From Prochlorococcus sp. AG-679-M10 (lineage in GTDB: Bacteria; Cyanobacteriota; Cyanobacteriia; PCC-6307; Cyanobiaceae): a stretch of DNA of 64,000 bases. How positions within the stretch are numbered: the first letter of the stretch is position 1; each line of letters begins with the position of its first letter. This document shows positions 51,344-60,407 of the stretch, piece by piece. The position numbers were made by a program, and so were the translations under genes. The stretch spans positions 26,287-90,286 of the forward strand of contig QCUQ01000004.1 of the NCBI GenBank assembly GCA_003210655.1, written 5' to 3'. The notes under the pieces were generated by a model, which was given only the letters and a program-made list of their open reading frames with translations, searched no databases and was not told the origin of the DNA.

Positions 51344-51401
51344 AAATTTTTAAAAAATAATTTGAAGTCTGAACTTTAAACAAAAACTAAGCTATGTGTA
51401 T

Positions 51402-52649
51402 TTAATCACATTTTGGCGCATTTTGTTGAATCCATTGCTTTCCTTTATATATAGCTTCATCAAAATTATTCAATCTATTATATGCAAGCTCCATAGAAAG
51501 ATAATTAATGACCTTTCCTAAAATAGGTCCATCTTGGATTTTTAAATATTTTTTTAAAACGTCCCCTTTTATCAAATTCGACGGATGAAATAATTTATCA
51601 TCTTTATCTCGCCATCTAGCGAGCCAATTTATATAAAATGATTTTGGCAAAAAAAGAATAAAAGATGGAAGAATAGTTTCTAATTCTTGATGTAAATCAA
51701 ATCTTTCTCTCTCATTAAATTCATAAATATTTTGCACCTTCAATAAAAGATTCCATTTTCTTAATAGCCTAATTTTTGAAATTTCAGATTTGCTAAATTT
51801 TAAATTTTTCAAAGAAAATTCGTCTAAGATTTGAACAAGATAAAATAAGGGTAAAAATTTTTCCTTTTCAAATTTATTAAATTCTTCAAAATTATTTTTT
51901 TCTAAATCAAGAAATATCAAATTTTTTTCTGACTGTATATAATCAAAAATTTTAAATTTATTTATTAAGATTATCGCCTGCGATGCTTTTTCCCCCCTTA
52001 TTATTCGCTGTATTTCATAATTAATTCTTTCATTAGCAACAAGTCTTAATTGATTTTTATAAGTTTTAATAAAATCTATCAAAGTTACATCAACATTAAA
52101 ATCTAATTCAGAAATAAAACGAAAGCATCTTAAGATTCTTAATGGATCATCCAATAAGTTCTGCTTTGAATTAGTTCTCAAAAAAGCAAGTTGTAGATCT
52201 TTAATTCCATTTGATGGATCAATGAGAAGTTTTTCTTCAAAAGAAAAAGCAATAGCATTAATAGAAAAATCTCGACTTAATAAATCAATATCAATAGTAG
52301 GAGAAATTTGAGAAGCGATATCAATTGAGATATGTTTAAAAATAATTCTTACTACATCTCTTGCCTCATCAAGAATAATAAATTTACCTTCAAATTTATC
52401 TGCAATTTTTTTACCAACATTAATTGCATTTTTTGGAACTAAAATATCAACATCAATTACAGAATTTAATCTTCCTAAAATTAAATCTCTTATATATCCA
52501 CCTACTAAAAAAGATCCAGAAGGTAAAGAAGATAAAATAAAATCCCAATTATAAGATTTTATACTTCTTTCTATTTCATTAATTATTAGTGTATGATCAA
52601 TGAAAATATGATTTTTAAGATCTTCTTTCTTGATTATGTGCATTTGCAT
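51402..52649 (-). CDS. cca: CCA tRNA nucleotidyltransferase / poly(A) polymerase family
   Basis: Adds or repairs the 3' CCA of tRNAs (class II nucleotidyltransferase). Visible: SFLVGGYIRDLILGR, the metal-binding VIDVDILVP (DxD), RDFSINAIAF and DPLRILRCFRF. The C-terminal 200 residues are Lys/Asn-rich and weakly conserved. Some cyanobacteria split CC- and A-adding activities between two enzymes; this one could be either. The start ATG 52649 overlaps the divergent ycf34 start by 14 bases, an unusual arrangement. Confidence 0.9.
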   Translation of the reverse strand: MQMHIIKKEDLKNHIFIDHTLIINEIERSIKSYNWDFILSSLPSGSFLVGGYIRDLILGRLNSVIDVDILVPKNAINVGKKIADKFEGKFIILDEARDVVRIIFKHISIDIASQISPTIDIDLLSRDFSINAIAFSFEEKLLIDPSNGIKDLQLAFLRTNSKQNLLDDPLRILRCFRFISELDFNVDVTLIDFIKTYKNQLRLVANERINYEIQRIIRGEKASQAIILINKFKIFDYIQSEKNLIFLDLEKNNFEEFNKFEKEKFLPLFYLVQILDEFSLKNLKFSKSEISKIRLLRKWNLLLKVQNIYEFNERERFDLHQELETILPSFILFLPKSFYINWLARWRDKDDKLFHPSNLIKGDVLKKYLKIQDGPILGKVINYLSMELAYNRLNNFDEAIYKGKQWIQQNAPKCD

Positions 52650-52887
52650 TAACTGTAAATTAGTTGATAGATGTATGACCTATCATGATGTTGAAAAGAA
52701 TCATGGTGTTGAGCATATTTGTGATATTCCTAATTTTAAACCAATAAAACCTTACATTCACGTAAGTATAATCAAAGATTTAAATGGCGATTCTAAAATT
52801 GACTGGGATGTACAATCTTGTGCAAGTTTTTCAGAAGAATCTGGTAAGTGGTCTAAATGTAGGCCAGGTTTAGAGTTACCTATTTAA
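52636..52887 (+). CDS. ycf34: Ycf34, iron-sulfur-binding protein
   Basis: Small conserved cyanobacterial/plastid protein. Starting at ATG 52636 it begins MCICINCKLVDRCMTYHDVE, giving the closely spaced cysteines seen in Ycf34, and later IDWDVQSCASFSEESGKWSK. Synechocystis Ycf34 binds an Fe-S cluster and affects photosynthetic electron flow. A TTG six bases upstream is possible, but the family starts at MCIC. The start lies inside the cca gene on the other strand; tsaB follows after six bases. Confidence 0.9.
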   Translation: MCICINCKLVDRCMTYHDVEKNHGVEHICDIPNFKPIKPYIHVSIIKDLNGDSKIDWDVQSCASFSEESGKWSKCRPGLELPI

Positions 52888-52893
52888 AGGTAA

Positions 52894-53544
52894 ATGCCTG
52901 ACGAATTAACAAACCATAATAAATTAACCTTAGCAATTCACAGTACTGATGACTCTTTTGGCTTCGCTTACAGAGAAAATAAAAACTCTTTATCTGAAAA
53001 CTTTTTTACAAAAAAATTTGAGAAAGATTTATGTAATAATTTAATAGTTGATTTTTCAAATTTTATTACAAAAGAAAATTTAAAAAGAATTAATAAAATA
53101 TCTGTCAGTATTGGGCCATCAAACTTTAACGCTTCCAGACAAATAATAGTATTGGCGAGAACTCTCGCTCAGCAAATAAATTGCTCATTAGATAGTTTTA
53201 GTTCTTTTGAATTGATGGCAAAAAGAATTGCCACGCAAAATAATATCTATTACGATAAAAATTCATTTTGGATTTTCAAACAATTAAAAAGAAGAGGATA
53301 TATTGCAGGAAAATATGAAGTATGCATTTCTGAAAAACCAAACAAAAACATCATTATCAAAGAAAAAATTATTCCTAAAATTTTTGAAGAATTAACAGAT
53401 ACAGAGTCTTCTTATCAAGCGGAATATTCTGATATAGAAGATTTAAAAGAACTATTGAATTTATCTAATAAAAATTCACAACATTCAAGTTCTAATACTT
53501 GGGAAAAAGTTTTGCCATTGTATCCAATATCCCCAATTAACTGA
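52894..53544 (+). CDS. tsaB: TsaB-like tRNA threonylcarbamoyladenosine biosynthesis protein
   Basis: Partner of TsaD/TsaE in forming t6A37 on tRNA; an inactive ASKHA-fold paralogue. Signs in 216 residues are the N-terminal LTLAIHSTDDSFGFAY strand and ISVSIGPSNFNASRQIIVLA, the counterpart of the GPGSFTGLR motif, here noticeably divergent. The C-terminal half is low complexity. Ends four bases before the opposing plsC stop. The call rests mostly on that one motif and on size. Confidence 0.75.
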   Translation: MPDELTNHNKLTLAIHSTDDSFGFAYRENKNSLSENFFTKKFEKDLCNNLIVDFSNFITKENLKRINKISVSIGPSNFNASRQIIVLARTLAQQINCSLDSFSSFELMAKRIATQNNIYYDKNSFWIFKQLKRRGYIAGKYEVCISEKPNKNIIIKEKIIPKIFEELTDTESSYQAEYSDIEDLKELLNLSNKNSQHSSSNTWEKVLPLYPISPIN

Positions 53545-53548
53545 TCAT

Positions 53549-54169
53549 TCATTCAAGCATATTATTTATAGACTCCTGCAAATGATATGTTACTTTACCT
53601 AAATCATCTTTCGATGCGCCTTTAGGGGGATTAATCGGTTTCCCAACTTTAATAACTATTTTTGTGAAAAATGGAATAAAAAACTTTAATCTAACTAATC
53701 TATTTGAATTAATAATTGCAACTGGTAATAAAATTTTTTGATTTTTAAAAGATAAAAGAGCTGCTCCTTGTTTTGGCTTATTTACACGACCATCTTTTTG
53801 TCGAGTACCATCAATAAATATACCAATACAATTATTATTTAATAATTTTTCACATGCAGTTTTAATAGTCGTTTTATCTACTATGCCTCTCTTTACAGGA
53901 TAAGCTCCACATGATTTGATTATAAACCCAAGTAAGGGGATTCTAAAAAGTTCTGACTTTGCCATAAAAGATATATTCCGACCAATAGCATGACCTAGTA
54001 AAGGAGGATCAAGTAGGGAACCGTGATTAGATACCATTATGAAAGAACCTTTCTGAGGAATGTTTTCTCTCCCAATTAACTTGCCTCGAAATATCAATTT
54101 ATAAATCGGTAAAATAATTATTTGACTTACCAATTTATAAATTAATTTTTGATAAAAATAACTTTTCAT
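53549..54169 (-). CDS. plsC: 1-Acyl-sn-glycerol-3-phosphate acyltransferase
   Basis: Makes phosphatidic acid from lysophosphatidic acid at the membrane. The catalytic HX4D motif is NHGSLLD and the second block reads FIDGTRQKDG, a variant of the usual FPEGTR (Ile-Asp for Pro-Glu). About 206 residues; the start is more likely ATG 54169 than TTG 54178, which would overlap the fabD stop. It is last in the rpaB-plsX-fabH-fabD-plsC series, so phosphatidate synthesis genes are clustered. Confidence 0.9.
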   Translation of the reverse strand: MKSYFYQKLIYKLVSQIIILPIYKLIFRGKLIGRENIPQKGSFIMVSNHGSLLDPPLLGHAIGRNISFMAKSELFRIPLLGFIIKSCGAYPVKRGIVDKTTIKTACEKLLNNNCIGIFIDGTRQKDGRVNKPKQGAALLSFKNQKILLPVAIINSNRLVRLKFFIPFFTKIVIKVGKPINPPKGASKDDLGKVTYHLQESINNMLE

Positions 54170-54174
54170 TAAAA

Positions 54175-55071
54175 TCAATATTTAATTTGATCTGCAGAAG
54201 ATACTTGAGAAATTTCTACATCCTTTAAATGCCTTTTACCTAGACCACCAAGGACATTAGATGGGCCAATTTCCACCATTTGAATAATACTATTTTCTTT
54301 CATTAAATCCATAGTTTGACGCCATTTAACACCATTACACATTTGATTTTTAAACCTAACCTTAAGATCATTTGGATCATTACATAGTGATGGATGAGAA
54401 TTACTTATAACGGGCATAGAAGGCTGATTAAATTCTAAAGTGTCTAAATATTTTGAAAATTGAAATGATGATTCTTTCATGAATGGTGAATGAAAAGCAC
54501 CCGAAACATTTAATTTAAGGAATCTTTTTGCTTTAATTCGTTTTGAAATATTGTCTAAAGCTTTTTCGCTTCCTGATAGAACAACTTGAGAAGAGCTATT
54601 GTCATTCGCTATTACAAGATCGTCAATCTCTTCTACCAGTAAATCTAATTGATCTCTATCAAAACTTATTAATGCAGCCATAGATCCCTTTGCGGCATCT
54701 GCCATTAATCCAGATCTAACTTTTATAAGTTGTACACAATCTTCAAAAGACAAAACATCAGCACAATATAAAGCCGTAATTTCACCTAAACTATGTCCAG
54801 CAATATAGGTTGGTTTATAGCCATTTTCTTTTAAAGAGTCTAATAATACTGATTCCACTAGAAAAAGACAAATTTGAGTGTTCTTTGTATTATTTAAATC
54901 ATCAGAAAGATTTTTCTTATCAGAATTTAGTTCACAAATTTCAAATAAATTTCTCTCGAATACTTCGGAGGCATAATTAAACCTAAATTTTGCATTTGGC
55001 AAATCTATAACTTTATTTGCCATACCAATTTTTTGTGAACCCTGACCAGGGAATACCCATGCGACTGTCAT
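54175..55071 (-). CDS. fabD: Malonyl-CoA:ACP transacylase
   Basis: Loads malonyl groups onto acyl carrier protein. The family opening TVAWVFPGQGSQKIGM follows ATG 55071, and the catalytic Ser is in GHSLGEITALYCAD; the catalytic His is in VSGAFHSPFM. A frame start at 55095 would overlap fabH and adds eight non-family residues, so 55071 is preferred (298 residues). Located between fabH and plsC. Confidence 0.95.
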   Translation of the reverse strand: MTVAWVFPGQGSQKIGMANKVIDLPNAKFRFNYASEVFERNLFEICELNSDKKNLSDDLNNTKNTQICLFLVESVLLDSLKENGYKPTYIAGHSLGEITALYCADVLSFEDCVQLIKVRSGLMADAAKGSMAALISFDRDQLDLLVEEIDDLVIANDNSSSQVVLSGSEKALDNISKRIKAKRFLKLNVSGAFHSPFMKESSFQFSKYLDTLEFNQPSMPVISNSHPSLCNDPNDLKVRFKNQMCNGVKWRQTMDLMKENSIIQMVEIGPSNVLGGLGKRHLKDVEISQVSSADQIKY

Positions 55072-55085
55072 AATAAAACTTTTAT

Positions 55086-56093
55086 TTAACCCCATCTAAT
55101 AAGGGCTGCACCCCAACTTAACCCAGCACCAAAACCACTTGTGGCAATAATATCATTTTCTTTAATTTTCTTATTTCTTATAGCCTCATCTAGCATTAAA
55201 GGAATTGTTGCCGCTGAAGTATTTCCATAGTTACTTAAATTACTGAGAATCTTTTCTGATGAAACATTTAGCCTTTCTCCAACAGAATCTAATATTCTTT
55301 GATTTGCTTGATGTAATAAAAGCCAATTAATTTTCTCAGAATTGAAATTTGTTTTTTTAAATAAATTATCAATAATTAATGGTACCTCTCTAACCGCAAA
55401 TTTATATACTTCTTGTCCATTCATCTTAATTGAGGAAAACCCCCCACTTGAAAAATTAATATCATCAATAATTAGATCTTGATTATTTTGAGATGGAAGA
55501 TTTAAGAAAGAACCTCTTTGACCATCTGTCCTCATACTAAAGCCAATTAAATTATCTAATTCATTTGTTCCTTCGATTGCTATTGCACCCGCTCCATCTC
55601 CGAATAAGATGCAACTTCTTCTATCATTCCAATCTACATAACTTGAAAGTTTATCTGAGCCTATTACTACAGCTCTTTTATAACTTCCTGCTTTTAAAAA
55701 TTGAGTAGCTGTTATTGCAGCAAATAAGAAACCACTGCAAGCAGCTGTCAAATCAAATGCAACAGAATTAATTGCACCTAGTTTTGATTGAATTTCAGGA
55801 GCAGAACCAAATAAATCATTTGGAGTTGATGTAGCTAAAATTATTAAATCAATTGTTTCAATGTCCCATTTAGCCATCTCAATTGCTCCCAATGCTGCCT
55901 TATAACCCATCTCGCTAACATTTTCTGATAATCCAGAAATTCTTCTCTGTGAGATACCTGTTCTAGATTTTATCCATTCATCACTAGTATCTACCTTCTT
56001 ACTGATTTCCTTATTCGTTAGTATTTGATTAGGGACATAACTTCCACTACCTTTAAATGAGACTCCAATTTGATTTAAATTTATTCCTTCCAA
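55086..56093 (-). CDS. fabH: 3-Oxoacyl-ACP synthase III
   Basis: Starts fatty-acid synthesis by condensing acetyl-CoA with malonyl-ACP. The Cys-His-Asn triad is intact: TAACSGFLFA, LLHQANQRI and NYGNTSAATIP. Length 335 is slightly above the usual 317-330 because of a short N-terminal tail. It lies 53 bases after plsX and 14 before fabD in the lipid operon. Confidence 0.97.
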   Translation of the reverse strand: MEGINLNQIGVSFKGSGSYVPNQILTNKEISKKVDTSDEWIKSRTGISQRRISGLSENVSEMGYKAALGAIEMAKWDIETIDLIILATSTPNDLFGSAPEIQSKLGAINSVAFDLTAACSGFLFAAITATQFLKAGSYKRAVVIGSDKLSSYVDWNDRRSCILFGDGAGAIAIEGTNELDNLIGFSMRTDGQRGSFLNLPSQNNQDLIIDDINFSSGGFSSIKMNGQEVYKFAVREVPLIIDNLFKKTNFNSEKINWLLLHQANQRILDSVGERLNVSSEKILSNLSNYGNTSAATIPLMLDEAIRNKKIKENDIIATSGFGAGLSWGAALIRWG

Positions 56094-56146
56094 AAGAGTT
56101 ATCTAATTACTTATATAAGTCAAACATAAATCTGACAAAATATGTT

Positions 56147-57547
56147 TTAAGAATTTAAAACTTGAAGCTTTTGAAGTTGATTTAAATTTTCCATGACATT
56201 ATGATTCACAGCAGAATGAGCCAAACGCAAAGCACTTACAACAGATAAAGACTTACTACTACCATGGCCAATCACACAAATACCATTTACCCCAAGCAAT
56301 AATGCTCCTCCATGTTCGGCATGATCTAACCTTTTCTTAATTCTTAGTAAATTACTTTTTAAAAATGCAGAACCAACCTTCCCCCTTCTTCCTCTAGGCA
56401 GTTCGGATCTTAAAATATCTAATAGAACCCCTCCAACCGACTCAAGAAATTTAAGCAATATATTTCCTGTAAAGCCATCGCAAACGACTACATCAAAATC
56501 ACCAGATAAAACATCTCTTCCTTCACAATTACCCCCAAAATTAAAACTTTTTTCATTGGATAGTAATTGAAATGTTTTTAAAGATAAATCATTCCCTTTA
56601 CATTCTTCTTCTCCAATATTTAATAAGCCAATTCTCGGTTTTTGTATTTGTAAAACATCTTTGGCGTAAACATCCCCAAGAAGTGCAAATTGATGCAGAT
56701 AAGAGGGCTTACAATCAGTATTTGCTCCAACATCAAGAACTAATACAGGTCGAGTTTGATCTCTGGTTGGGAATAATGCTCCTATTGCAGGGCGTTCTAT
56801 ACCTTTCAATCTCCCTATCCTAAATATTGCAGAAGCCATAAGAGCCCCTGAGTTACCTGCCGAATAAACAGCTTTTGCCTTATTAGTTTTAACCAAATCC
56901 ATAGCAATATTTATACTTGCATCTTTTCTTTTTCGTACTGCTGTTGCTTCTTCATTCATACCTATGGGATCTCCACTATCTATTAATTCAAGACGATTAT
57001 TATCAATTTCTTTTTCTAACAAATCAATTAGACCAACTTTTTCTGCTTCATGTCTAACTTTTTCAATTTTTCCTACAAACTTAATATTTATAGGAAATCT
57101 ACTAATAGCATCGAGACAGCCCTCTAAAATAGGCACAGGTGCATAATCTCCCCCCATACCATCAACTGCAATCCAAATCCTCTCAGAATTTAGCACCTCT
57201 TCTTTACTTATCAAATCATCATTATTTTGTAACCTTTTAAAAGGGTCAAAAACTAATGGCTGCAATTTATTTTTTGCAATTGAACTAGCACTTGAAACGA
57301 CACTACTAGCAGTGTTAACAACCGATTCAGCACTAGAGACTACATTACCCGCAACATTACCTGCAACACTACTTGCAGTACTTACAACAGAACTGGCCCC
57401 AGAAACCACGTTGCCCGCAACATTACTTGCAGTTACCGCAGAACTAGCCGCAGTATCAACTATTGAAGTCACAGCAGAATTTCTTTTATACCAAATAACT
57501 AATCTTCTGATAGCTTTAGACTTTTTATTAGAAGAATCCTTTTCCAT
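56147..57547 (-). CDS. plsX: Acyl-ACP:phosphate acyltransferase PlsX with N-terminal 11-mer repeat extension
   Basis: Makes acyl-phosphate for glycerolipid synthesis. The catalytic domain runs from about residue 124 (IWIAVDGMGGDYAPVPILEG) to the end, about 340 residues, the usual whole length of PlsX. Before it is an extra segment of roughly 120 residues: a basic start (RRLVIWYKRN), five tandem 11-residue Val/Ala/Ser/Asn repeats (36-90), and a linker QPLVFDPFKRLQNN. The repeats could fold as an amphipathic helix binding the membrane. The start codon is one base after the rpaB stop, so the two are surely cotranscribed. Confidence 0.93.
   Translation of the reverse strand: MEKDSSNKKSKAIRRLVIWYKRNSAVTSIVDTAASSAVTASNVAGNVVSGASSVVSTASSVAGNVAGNVVSSAESVVNTASSVVSSASSIAKNKLQPLVFDPFKRLQNNDDLISKEEVLNSERIWIAVDGMGGDYAPVPILEGCLDAISRFPINIKFVGKIEKVRHEAEKVGLIDLLEKEIDNNRLELIDSGDPIGMNEEATAVRKRKDASINIAMDLVKTNKAKAVYSAGNSGALMASAIFRIGRLKGIERPAIGALFPTRDQTRPVLVLDVGANTDCKPSYLHQFALLGDVYAKDVLQIQKPRIGLLNIGEEECKGNDLSLKTFQLLSNEKSFNFGGNCEGRDVLSGDFDVVVCDGFTGNILLKFLESVGGVLLDILRSELPRGRRGKVGSAFLKSNLLRIKKRLDHAEHGGALLLGVNGICVIGHGSSKSLSVVSALRLAHSAVNHNVMENLNQLQKLQVLNS
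57278..57442 (-). repeat. Five tandem 11-codon repeats inside plsX
   Basis: Residues 36-90 of PlsX divide exactly into SAVTASNVAGN, VVSGASSVVST, ASSVAGNVAGN, VVSSAESVVNT and ASSVVSSASSI. Units 2 and 4 resemble each other most, as do 1 and 3, suggesting growth by 22-residue (66-base) duplication. On the DNA, similar blocks such as CCCGCAACATTAC recur on the plus strand near 57350 and 57411. Confidence 0.85.
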
Positions 57548-58294
57548 CTATTTACCATCAAATGGAGATATATCAACTATCCTCTGAAAGAGATATCCTG
57601 TACCTCTTGCTGTAAGAATTAATTCAGGATTTGCAGGATCAGCCTCCAATTTTGATCTTAATCTAGAGATATGAACATCCACTACTCTTGTATCTACATG
57701 TCTTTCAGGTGTGTATCCCCAAACTTCTTTCAAGATCTCTCCTCTACTAAATGGTTCTCCTGATCGACTGACTAAAAGTTCTAACAGACTAAATTCCATA
57801 CCTGTTAACCTAATTCTTTCATCACTTTTAAAGACTTGTCTTCTATTTGTATCAATTTTAATGTCCGTAACCAAAATCAAACCTGAATTTGGCATTCCAG
57901 GAAGTTGCTCTTTATCTATTCGTCTTAACACACACCTAATCCTAGCCTCTAATTCTTTTGGACTAAATGGTTTCACCACATAATCATCAGCACCTAATTC
58001 TAATCCTGTAATTCTATCTGCAACATCTCCTAATGCGGTCAACATGACGATAGGAACATCGGAGTCTTTTCTTAACTCTTGACACACTCCATATCCATCT
58101 AATTTTGGCATCATTACATCAAGTACAACCAAGTCAGGATCATAATCTTTGAACAATTTTAATGCTTCTTTACCATCACAAGCAGTTACCACTTTGTAAC
58201 CAATCATTGAGAGACGAGTCTCGAGAATTCTTCTGATGCTTGCCTCATCATCAGCGACAAGTATTGTTTCTTTTGTTTGACTAGATACAGCCAT
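57548..58294 (-). CDS. rpaB: OmpR-type response regulator RpaB (Ycf27)
   Basis: Master light- and redox-stress regulator of cyanobacteria, binding HLR1 sites upstream of photosystem and high-light genes. The receiver has ILVADDEAS, the phospho-acceptor Asp in LVVLDVMMPK, and KPFSPKELEAR. The winged-helix output domain has the recognition region EVWGYTPERHVDTRVVDVHISRLR. Length 248 is normal. It directly abuts plsX (no gap), an odd link between a photosynthesis regulator and lipid synthesis. It is divergent from radA. Confidence 0.94.
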   Translation of the reverse strand: MAVSSQTKETILVADDEASIRRILETRLSMIGYKVVTACDGKEALKLFKDYDPDLVVLDVMMPKLDGYGVCQELRKDSDVPIVMLTALGDVADRITGLELGADDYVVKPFSPKELEARIRCVLRRIDKEQLPGMPNSGLILVTDIKIDTNRRQVFKSDERIRLTGMEFSLLELLVSRSGEPFSRGEILKEVWGYTPERHVDTRVVDVHISRLRSKLEADPANPELILTARGTGYLFQRIVDISPFDGK

Positions 58295-58400
58295 TTGTTT
58301 CTATTAGCTAATCAGTAAGAGAATTTATCTTTAACCCAATCTAACTTGTAGAGGGGCAAAATCCCAAACATCTTAGTTCCTCAATCTAATCAAAAATTAT

Positions 58401-59753
58401 ATGTCAAGTAAATTTTCAACTTTTATTTGTCAAAATTGCGGATCTGAAACTTCTCAATACTTCGGCAGATGCGTAAATTGTAATGAATGGAATACGATCG
58501 TTGAAGAAAGAAAAAACGCTAGATCTAAAACAACTAATGTTAATAAAAGTAAAAAATCTAAGCTGTTTGATGAAATAGAAATTGATACTATATCTAGATT
58601 TACGAGCGGTTTTAGGGAGTTTGACAGAGTTCTTGGAGGTGGAATTGTACCAGGATCTATAGTTTTGCTTGGGGGAGAACCAGGAATTGGTAAAAGCACA
58701 ATAGTGCTTCAATCTGCAGGTAAAATATCCCTCAATAAAAAAGTTTTATATATCACTGCTGAAGAATCTTTAGAACAAGTAAAAATCAGATGGGAAAGAT
58801 TAAATCAAAACAGCCTCGATTTAAAAATTTATTCCGAAACTAATTTATCTTTAATTATCGAAGAAATTAAGAAAATAAAACCTGTTTTTGCGATAATTGA
58901 TAGTATCCAAGCCATTAATAATGATGAAATGGAAAGTTCTCCAGGATCTGTGTCCCAAGTAAGAACTTGTTCATCTGAACTACAGAATCTTGCGAAAGAA
59001 AATAATATAGCGCTATTGATAATAGGCCACGTTACTAAAGATGGAGCTCTTGCAGGTCCAAAAACTTTAGAACATCTAGTAGATGTTGTACTCAATTTTG
59101 AAGGAGATAATATTGCCTCCCATAGATTACTAAGAAGTGTAAAAAATAGATTTGGATCAACTTTTGAAATTGGAATTTTCGAAATGTTAGAAAATGGTTT
59201 AGGAGAAGTTATTAATCCTAGTTCAATATTCACAAATAAAGAAAATATACCCGGTGTCACAACCACTATTACTAATGAAGGATCGAGACCATTTGCAGTA
59301 GATATTCAGGCTTTAGTAAATAAAACTTTTTACAATAATCCAAGACGAACAACAACTGGAATCAGCATTAACAGATTACATCAAATATTAGCAGTCATTG
59401 AAAAACATGTAGGGATGAAATTATCAGAATATGACTGTTATGTAGCGACAGGAGGCGGTTTTGAAATAAATGATCCATCTTCAGATTTAGGAGTTGCGAT
59501 ATCAATCTTATCAAGCTTAAAAAATGCTTCACCCTTGATAAATTGTGCATTTATTGGCGAACTAGGTTTAAGCGGACAGGTACGACAGGCGAGTAATCTT
59601 AGAGCAAAAATTGATGAAGCGATTAGGCTTGGTATTAAAAATATTTTGATACCTAAAACTACTATTGAAATTAAAGATAGTTTTCAAAAACTCATAAAGA
59701 TTAAAGAAATTTCAAATATCAATGAAGCTATTAATTATGCATTGAAAGAGTAA
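58401..59753 (+). CDS. radA: DNA repair protein RadA (Sms)
   Basis: Branch-migration/recombination ATPase. A zinc finger opens the chain (CQNCG at 10-13 and CVNC at 24-27). Walker A is GEPGIGKST, and the RadA-specific KNRFG motif occurs as VKNRFGST. The C-terminal third is Lon-protease-like (ATGGGFEINDPSSDLGVAISI) without the protease triad. Length 450 is normal. Confidence 0.96.
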   Translation: MSSKFSTFICQNCGSETSQYFGRCVNCNEWNTIVEERKNARSKTTNVNKSKKSKLFDEIEIDTISRFTSGFREFDRVLGGGIVPGSIVLLGGEPGIGKSTIVLQSAGKISLNKKVLYITAEESLEQVKIRWERLNQNSLDLKIYSETNLSLIIEEIKKIKPVFAIIDSIQAINNDEMESSPGSVSQVRTCSSELQNLAKENNIALLIIGHVTKDGALAGPKTLEHLVDVVLNFEGDNIASHRLLRSVKNRFGSTFEIGIFEMLENGLGEVINPSSIFTNKENIPGVTTTITNEGSRPFAVDIQALVNKTFYNNPRRTTTGISINRLHQILAVIEKHVGMKLSEYDCYVATGGGFEINDPSSDLGVAISILSSLKNASPLINCAFIGELGLSGQVRQASNLRAKIDEAIRLGIKNILIPKTTIEIKDSFQKLIKIKEISNINEAINYALKE

Positions 59754-59765
59754 ATCTATACAAAT

Positions 59766-60287
59766 CTAAAGATAAATATCAATTGAACTCCTTCCAGAAG
59801 TTTTTAACCAATTTTCAATATCTAAGTATCCACCAGGATAAAGTCTTACAGCCTTAGACCAAACTTGTGCTGCCTTGTCGAACCACATATCTCTTTGATC
59901 TAAATCACCATTCTGTTCAGCATACCTTCCCCTTTTTTCATAAATTAGACCTATATTCTTAAGACAAGATGGCTGTTTTGGATTTTCAAGTAAAGCCTTT
60001 TGATAAGTTTCTATAGATAAATCTTCCTCTCCATTACTCATATAAATTATTGCCATATTCTTTAAAGTTTCTCCTCTATCAATTTTATTTTCTTCTAGTA
60101 ATAAACTTTCATTATAGTATTCAAGAGCTTCAGAATAATCGCCATTATTTTGTGCAGCTAAACCATCTCTGTAATATATGTAGGCTTTCTTTTCCTTATC
60201 AGCAATAGGCATTATCTTTACAATAGATTCAGCAATTACAGTAAAGGCTTTATCAATGAAATTGTCTCTGTTTTGATTATTAGGCAC
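59766..60287 (-). CDS. ycf3: Photosystem I assembly protein Ycf3
   Basis: TPR-containing chaperone needed to assemble photosystem I on thylakoids. 173 residues with the family opening [20 protein letters not shown] and three tetratricopeptide repeats ([20 protein letters not shown]; then [20 protein letters not shown]; then [20 protein letters not shown]). The end [16 protein letters not shown] is also conserved. It converges on radA with 12 bases between. Confidence 0.95.
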   Translation of the reverse strand: MPNNQNRDNFIDKAFTVIAESIVKIMPIADKEKKAYIYYRDGLAAQNNGDYSEALEYYNESLLLEENKIDRGETLKNMAIIYMSNGEEDLSIETYQKALLENPKQPSCLKNIGLIYEKRGRYAEQNGDLDQRDMWFDKAAQVWSKAVRLYPGGYLDIENWLKTSGRSSIDIYL

Positions 60288-60407
60288 TTTTTTTGTGTAA
60301 TAAAATTAAATTAGTCAATAAAAAATCAACTATTTAAAAAGTCTATAACATTTATTATTATAGTAATTAATAAAAACAAGTATTAATTTGCTTTCATTGC
60401 AAAAGAT

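Noticed and set aside
57278..57442. Spaced similar DNA blocks that might suggest a CRISPR or satellite
   Set aside because: Blocks are degenerate, in frame with 11-codon protein units and lie wholly within plsX; no spacers or cas genes.
57312..57587. Plus-strand open frame across the plsX repeats
   Set aside because: It is the mirror of the Val/Ala/Ser repeat codons; composition (Leu/Thr/Ala runs) follows from the opposite strand and it has no independent family signal.
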